From Anaerolineae bacterium (lineage in GTDB: Bacteria > Chloroflexota > Anaerolineae > Aggregatilineales > Phototrophicaceae), in the NCBI GenBank assembly GCA_015492875.1, contig WGEI01000037.1, forward strand, positions 1 to 8,117: a stretch of DNA of 8,117 bases. The letters are read 5' to 3'. Shown piece by piece: positions 5,020-8,117 of the stretch. The notes beneath the pieces are model-generated. The model searched no databases, had not been told where the DNA came from, and was given only the letters and a program-made list of their open reading frames with translations. Positions within the stretch are counted from its first letter, which is position 1. Each line of letters begins with the position of its first letter. The translations under genes and the position numbers were made by a program.

Positions 5020-6372
5020 ATGAGTGAATATCTCGATTTAGCCAAACGAGTCGTAGAAGCCGCGTCGGCATCAGGGCGCGATGTTGAGGTGTATATCAGC
5101 CGTGACCGCGAATTAACCGTTCAGATGAGTCGTGGGCAGGTAGAAAAGCTCTCCCAATCCGGCTCGCATGGTATGGGCGTCCGCGTCATTCAAGATGGGA
5201 AAATGGGCTATGCCTATACTGCCGACCTCTCTGAAGAGAGCGTCGAACGCACATGGCGCGCCGCTGTCGAACTTTCCGAAGTAGCCACGCCAGATGAATA
5301 CCGCGCCCTGCCAGACCCCGAACCCATCCCGGATGAGGATTTGCAAATCTATGACCCGCAGCTAGAGGCGCTTTCGGTCGAAGATAAAATCGCTTTCTTG
5401 AAAAAAGTGGAGGAGACGACGCTCAACTATGACCCGCGTATCATCGCCACTACCTTCACCCAGTATTTTGATGGCACAACGTCGGTATACATGGCCAACT
5501 CGCGCGGGTTCGTCGGCGAATATAGCCGCACTGGGGCTGGCAGTTTCCTGTTTGCCGTCGCCCGTGGCGAAGATGGCGGTATGGTGAATGCGCCCGGCTT
5601 TGGCGCGGCCACCCACTGGCAGAAGCTAGACCCAGAGATGATTGGTCGCGAAGCCGCAGAGAAAACCCTGAGCATACTCGGCGGTAGCCCTGTGCCTACT
5701 CAAACCGCCTCTGTCGTGCTGGATTATTTCGTCGGCGCGCAGATTTTAGCGGCGCTGGCCATGGCGATGACCGCCGAAGCTATGCAGCGCAAACGCAGCT
5801 TTCTGCTCGATAAATTAGGGCAAACGGTGGCCAGCGATATGGTGACGCTCATGGATAATGGGCGCTTGCCCGGCGGCTTTGGCAGCGCGCCCTTTGATGG
5901 TGAAGGCGTGCCCACTTCTGCCACCCGCCTCATTGACGAAGGCGTGTTCCAAAATGTGATTTACGATAGCTACACCGCGCGCAAAGCGGGCAAACGCTCT
6001 ACGGGCAATGCCCAACGCAACGGCCACCAAAGCTTGCCCAGACTAGCCCCTAGCAACTTCTACATGCAGCCGGGGCAACTCTCGCGCCAAGACATTATCA
6101 AGGGCGTGGAGAAAGGACTATTCGTCATCAGCGTGATGCAAACCGGCGGCATTGACCCCGTCACGGGCGATTGCTCTATGGGGGCGAATGGCGTCTGGAT
6201 AGAAAATGGCGAGTTCGTCGGGCCGGTAGGCGGCGTCACCATCGCCACCACGCTGGGCGATTTGCTGAAGAATATCACCCAAGTGGGCAACGACCTGCGC
6301 ATGGTGCCCGTTTTCGGCAACATTGGCGTGCCCACCTTGCGCGTGGACAATGTCACCATCGGCGGTACATAA
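5020..6372 (+). CDS. tldE: TldE/PmbA, non-zinc subunit of TldD/TldE
   Basis: A 450-residue paralogue of TldD that lacks the HExxxH zinc motif: the equivalent region reads VVLDYFVGAQILAALAMAM, as expected of TldE (PmbA), which shapes the closed chamber of the heterodimer and contributes to substrate binding. Family blocks include SHGMGVRVIQDGKMGYAYT near residue 48, SYTARKAGKRSTGNAQRNG, FVISVMQTGGIDPVTGDCSM, GPVGGVTIATTLGDLLKNI and the C-terminus VPTLRVDNVTIGGT. GGGGAG (5006-5011) is 8 bp from the ATG, supporting this start. It is cotranscribed with tldD and closed by its own terminator. In-frame length and blocks are intact. Confidence 0.94.
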   Translation: MSEYLDLAKRVVEAASASGRDVEVYISRDRELTVQMSRGQVEKLSQSGSHGMGVRVIQDGKMGYAYTADLSEESVERTWRAAVELSEVATPDEYRALPDPEPIPDEDLQIYDPQLEALSVEDKIAFLKKVEETTLNYDPRIIATTFTQYFDGTTSVYMANSRGFVGEYSRTGAGSFLFAVARGEDGGMVNAPGFGAATHWQKLDPEMIGREAAEKTLSILGGSPVPTQTASVVLDYFVGAQILAALAMAMTAEAMQRKRSFLLDKLGQTVASDMVTLMDNGRLPGGFGSAPFDGEGVPTSATRLIDEGVFQNVIYDSYTARKAGKRSTGNAQRNGHQSLPRLAPSNFYMQPGQLSRQDIIKGVEKGLFVISVMQTGGIDPVTGDCSMGANGVWIENGEFVGPVGGVTIATTLGDLLKNITQVGNDLRMVPVFGNIGVPTLRVDNVTIGGT

Positions 6373-6395
6373 AGCGCCACGCCATTGCTCAATAG

Positions 6396-6423
6396 CGAGG
6401 GGCATCTCCCGCCCCTCGTTTTT
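6396..6423 (+). terminator. Intrinsic terminator of tldD-tldE
   Basis: A perfect 8-bp stem CGAGGGGC (6396-6403) with GCCCCTCG (6411-6418), a 7-nt loop and TTTTT (6419-6423), 23 bp after the tldE stop. Confidence 0.92.
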
Positions 6424-6505
6424 CATTATATATCACCTATATACTGAAGTCCGCTTATAGACGTGTAGGACAGGCGGCGCGGCCTATGGCTGTGTTTTTG
6501 CGATT

Positions 6506-6528
6506 GTGCTAAGATGCTTGTATATACA
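6506..6528 (+). promoter_or_regulatory. Extended -10 promoter and adjacent palindrome
   Basis: TGTGCTAAGAT (6505-6515 region) carries an extended -10 (TGC then TAAGAT, 6510-6515); no good -35 is visible. GCTAAGATGCTTGT (6508-6521) matches the tldD -10 region at 12 of 14 bases. Immediately after it, TGTATATACA (6519-6528) is a perfect palindrome near the predicted start of transcription, a possible operator. The rest of the gap, 6424-6505, is unremarkable. Confidence 0.45.
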
Positions 6529-6555
6529 TTTTCATATATAACAGTGAACGCTGCC

Positions 6556-7305
6556 ATGAAAAGTTTTTTTACGCCAGAAGATTATACCCTTATCATAGAT
6601 GATGTTTCACCTTCACAAGTAAAGGACTTGCTGCAAAAGTTCAACCGTTTACACCAGTATTTAGAACCCCGCTTCAAACCTTCGGCCATTTCGTTGTATT
6701 CCTACACACCAAAGGGGGAAGCGCGGCAGGTCATACAGCCCAGCGTGACCGGCGCGCCCTATAGCTTGGTTTATTATCGCGGGAGGACACAAGCGGAAGT
6801 GATTGAGCGCCTCATGGGGCGTGACCAGATTGGCGCGGCCTTCAACATCGCCCCCCAGCGCCACCCAGTCATTGAAGTGCGCCTTTCCCCACAACACTAT
6901 GTGATTGAACTCATCCTCTCATCACAAGCATGGTGGGACCAGCGCAACCTCGTCGGCAAGCTCTCGGTAGAGCGCCACCGTAAGAGCTTTTTTGATTTAT
7001 TGCAAAAACTTGGCGAAGGCTATCATATCGGCTTTTGGGCGGGGGGCGCATTGGGGGAGATGGAATTGGCCGTCTCCAAATTCACCCATATCAAAATTTT
7101 TGAGGAGTGGATGAGCACCTTTTCGGTGGGCAAAGACTGGTTTCGTATTGGGCGCTGGTATGTGCCCGATGAGGCACATATAGACGAAGCGCACATCTTT
7201 GAAGAGACTATGCGGCAGATACGCGCCCTTTATGGCTTGTATAGCGCTATCCTTTGGACAGGTGATAATAACTACCACCGCTTTTACAAGCTGCCCACCC
7301 CTTAG
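6556..7305 (+). CDS. Uncharacterised soluble protein, about 249 residues
   Basis: I do not recognise this family. From MKSFFTPEDY it is about 249 residues, with no signal peptide, membrane span or cysteine. It is rich in aromatic residues, with notable blocks SLVYYRGRTQAEVIERLMG (near 74), HYVIELILSSQAWWDQRNLV (near 114), YHIGFWAGG (near 156), WFRIGRWYVPD (near 196) and a C-terminal LYGLYSAILWTGDNNYHRFY. The alternating hydrophobic and charged pattern suggests a mixed alpha/beta fold. The frame stays open upstream to ATG 6514 (and GTG 6544), but 6514 lies inside a probable -10 hexamer, so ATG 6556 is preferred even though it lacks a strong ribosome binding site (only GTGAAC nearby). It has its own promoter after the tldE terminator and no terminator before cdsA. 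A real gene is likely from its length and its codon use, which resembles the neighbours; function is unknown. Confidence 0.8.
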   Translation: MKSFFTPEDYTLIIDDVSPSQVKDLLQKFNRLHQYLEPRFKPSAISLYSYTPKGEARQVIQPSVTGAPYSLVYYRGRTQAEVIERLMGRDQIGAAFNIAPQRHPVIEVRLSPQHYVIELILSSQAWWDQRNLVGKLSVERHRKSFFDLLQKLGEGYHIGFWAGGALGEMELAVSKFTHIKIFEEWMSTFSVGKDWFRIGRWYVPDEAHIDEAHIFEETMRQIRALYGLYSAILWTGDNNYHRFYKLPTP

Positions 7306-7316
7306 CCTATACTGCC

Positions 7317-7360
7317 GTGACCTTGTCGCGTATGATGTGTTATTTAGAAAAAGCACATCA
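7317..7360 (+). promoter_or_regulatory. Possible cdsA promoter with an inverted repeat
   Basis: GTGACC (7317-7322), 18 bp, TATTTA (7341-7346) preceded by TG, a weak extended -10 candidate. TGATGTG (7333-7339) and CACATCA (7354-7360) form a perfect 7-bp inverted repeat with a 14-bp spacer that contains this -10. It could be an operator or, if transcribed from upstream, a small hairpin. cdsA could also be read through from the gene upstream. Confidence 0.3.
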
Positions 7361-7376
7361 CATGTTTGGGGATATT

Positions 7377-8117
7377 ATGGTTACAGTATCGGAGAACTCA
7401 ACCACGCCACCCGCTGCATCTGCTTCTAGTAAACGGGCAAACTTGAAGACGCGCGTCATCACTGCGCTGATATTGATGCCCGTTTTCATTATCCTCGCCC
7501 GTTTAGGAAGTTGGCCGCTGTTATTGCTCGTGGCGGCAATTGCAGTTATTGGCTTGATGGAATATTTCTATCTTGCACAGGGGCGGGAAACCCAAGGCAG
7601 CGCGCTCATTGGCGTCCCGTTGGGGCTGGTGGTGATTTACCTGTTTTACATTGACCAGCCGCAATGGTCATTAGTGGCGCTGGGCATTGGCGCGGTGGCG
7701 ACGCTTATTCTGGAACAAGTGCGCCATCCCGCCGAATACCGCCGTAGTTTCATTCAAGTGCTGACCACGCTTGTGGGTGTGGTGTGGGTCGCTTTCCCGC
7801 TGGGCTGTTTGCTGGCTATTCGGGCGTGGCCGGGCGGCGCGCATTGGCTCTTCGCCGCGATTGGCGTTTCCGCTGGGACAGATACATTGGCCTATGTAGG
7901 CGGCCTGTGGATTGGCAAAACCCCATTAGCGCCTGCACTCTCGCCGAAGAAAACGCGCGAAGGCGCTGTCGTGGGCATGATTGGCGGGATTGTTATACCC
8001 TCGATTTTCCTCGCACATGGTGGCCTGCTCAATATCACAACAGGCGTTATGCTCCTCGCTGGCCCCCTTATCGCCATGCTCGGCGATTTGTTCGAATCAG
8101 CCGTGAAGCGCTACTTC
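7377..8117 (+). CDS. cdsA: Phosphatidate cytidylyltransferase (CDP-diglyceride synthase), 3' part missing
   Basis: The first 247 codons of CdsA, the integral membrane enzyme that makes CDP-diacylglycerol from CTP and phosphatidate, a key intermediate of phospholipid synthesis. The frame is open to the window end. After a Ser/Thr/Ala/Pro-rich tail (about 1-22), KTRVITALILMPVFIILARL starts the first of several membrane helices (around 27-42, 47-63, 75-91, 97-112, 128-148, 156-177, 197-214, 222-236). Family signatures are GTDTLAYVGG (167-176), GKTPLAPALSPKKTREG (180-196) and GDLFESAVKR (236-245), the beginning of the CdsA signature; the rest (KD, HGG, DR-D) lies beyond the window. Start: ATG 7377, with GGGGA at 7368-7372. 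In-frame ATGs at 7362 and 7335 are alternatives and would only lengthen the polar tail. The gene lies 71 bp after the uncharacterised gene. Confidence 0.93.
   Translation, partial: MVTVSENSTTPPAASASSKRANLKTRVITALILMPVFIILARLGSWPLLLLVAAIAVIGLMEYFYLAQGRETQGSALIGVPLGLVVIYLFYIDQPQWSLVALGIGAVATLILEQVRHPAEYRRSFIQVLTTLVGVVWVAFPLGCLLAIRAWPGGAHWLFAAIGVSAGTDTLAYVGGLWIGKTPLAPALSPKKTREGAVVGMIGGIVIPSIFLAHGGLLNITTGVMLLAGPLIAMLGDLFESAVKRYF

Noticed and set aside
4173..5045. Long minus-strand frame of 290 codons opposite tldD
   Set aside because: It is a shadow of the well-supported tldD gene, has no family features and no ribosome binding context.
3588..6372. TldD/TldE as maturation protease of a RiPP or partner of a toxin-antitoxin system here
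   Set aside because: No precursor peptide, modification enzyme or antitoxin gene is visible in the neighbourhood; housekeeping use is the simpler reading.
7199..7429. + strand frame of 76 codons spanning the end of the unknown gene and the start of cdsA
   Set aside because: It overlaps two better-supported genes in another frame and has no recognisable features.

Overview
The window is bacterial chromosomal DNA: dense, almost all genes on the + strand, moderately GC-rich, with ordinary Shine-Dalgarno sites (AGGAGG, GGAGG, AAGGAG). The gene set and the style of the proteins suggest Chloroflexota (Anaerolineae-like), but this is an inference. No rRNA, tRNA, mobile element or CRISPR array is visible.

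Positions 1-3430 hold a five-gene sulfur operon. An ArsR-family repressor overlaps by 4 bp a sulfide:quinone oxidoreductase (SQR) that starts with GTG. Then follow a DUF1641 protein, a DsrC/TusE-family protein with a single C-terminal cysteine, and a DsrE2-like persulfide carrier, ending in a strong intrinsic terminator. The likely logic is that sulfide or persulfide relieves ArsR repression, SQR oxidises sulfide at the membrane and passes electrons to quinone, and the resulting sulfane sulfur is handled by the DsrE2 and TusE-like thiol carriers. DUF1641 would be an accessory to SQR. No rhodanese, tusA, dsrAB or hdr genes lie in the window. The 145-bp leader is rich in TGACATT-type repeats and has a perfect 7-bp inverted repeat just before the first ribosome binding site, a good operator candidate.

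Positions 3431-6423 hold a tldD-tldE pair, the zinc-dependent and zinc-free subunits of a heterodimeric peptidase. It has its own promoter region, with an 8-bp inverted repeat around the -10 element, and its own terminator.

Positions 6424-7305 hold a soluble protein of about 249 residues that I do not recognise, with a promoter whose -10 region closely matches that of tldD. Positions 7306-8117 hold the first 247 codons of cdsA (phosphatidate cytidylyltransferase, phospholipid synthesis), cut by the window end.

The main points of interest are the compact arsR-sqr-DUF1641-tusE-dsrE2 cassette, the cysteine patterns of its proteins (regulator without the SqrR/BigR cysteine pair, SQR with two instead of three cysteines, DsrC-family protein with one), the dense repeats in its leader, and a repeated 14-bp element in three intergenic regions.
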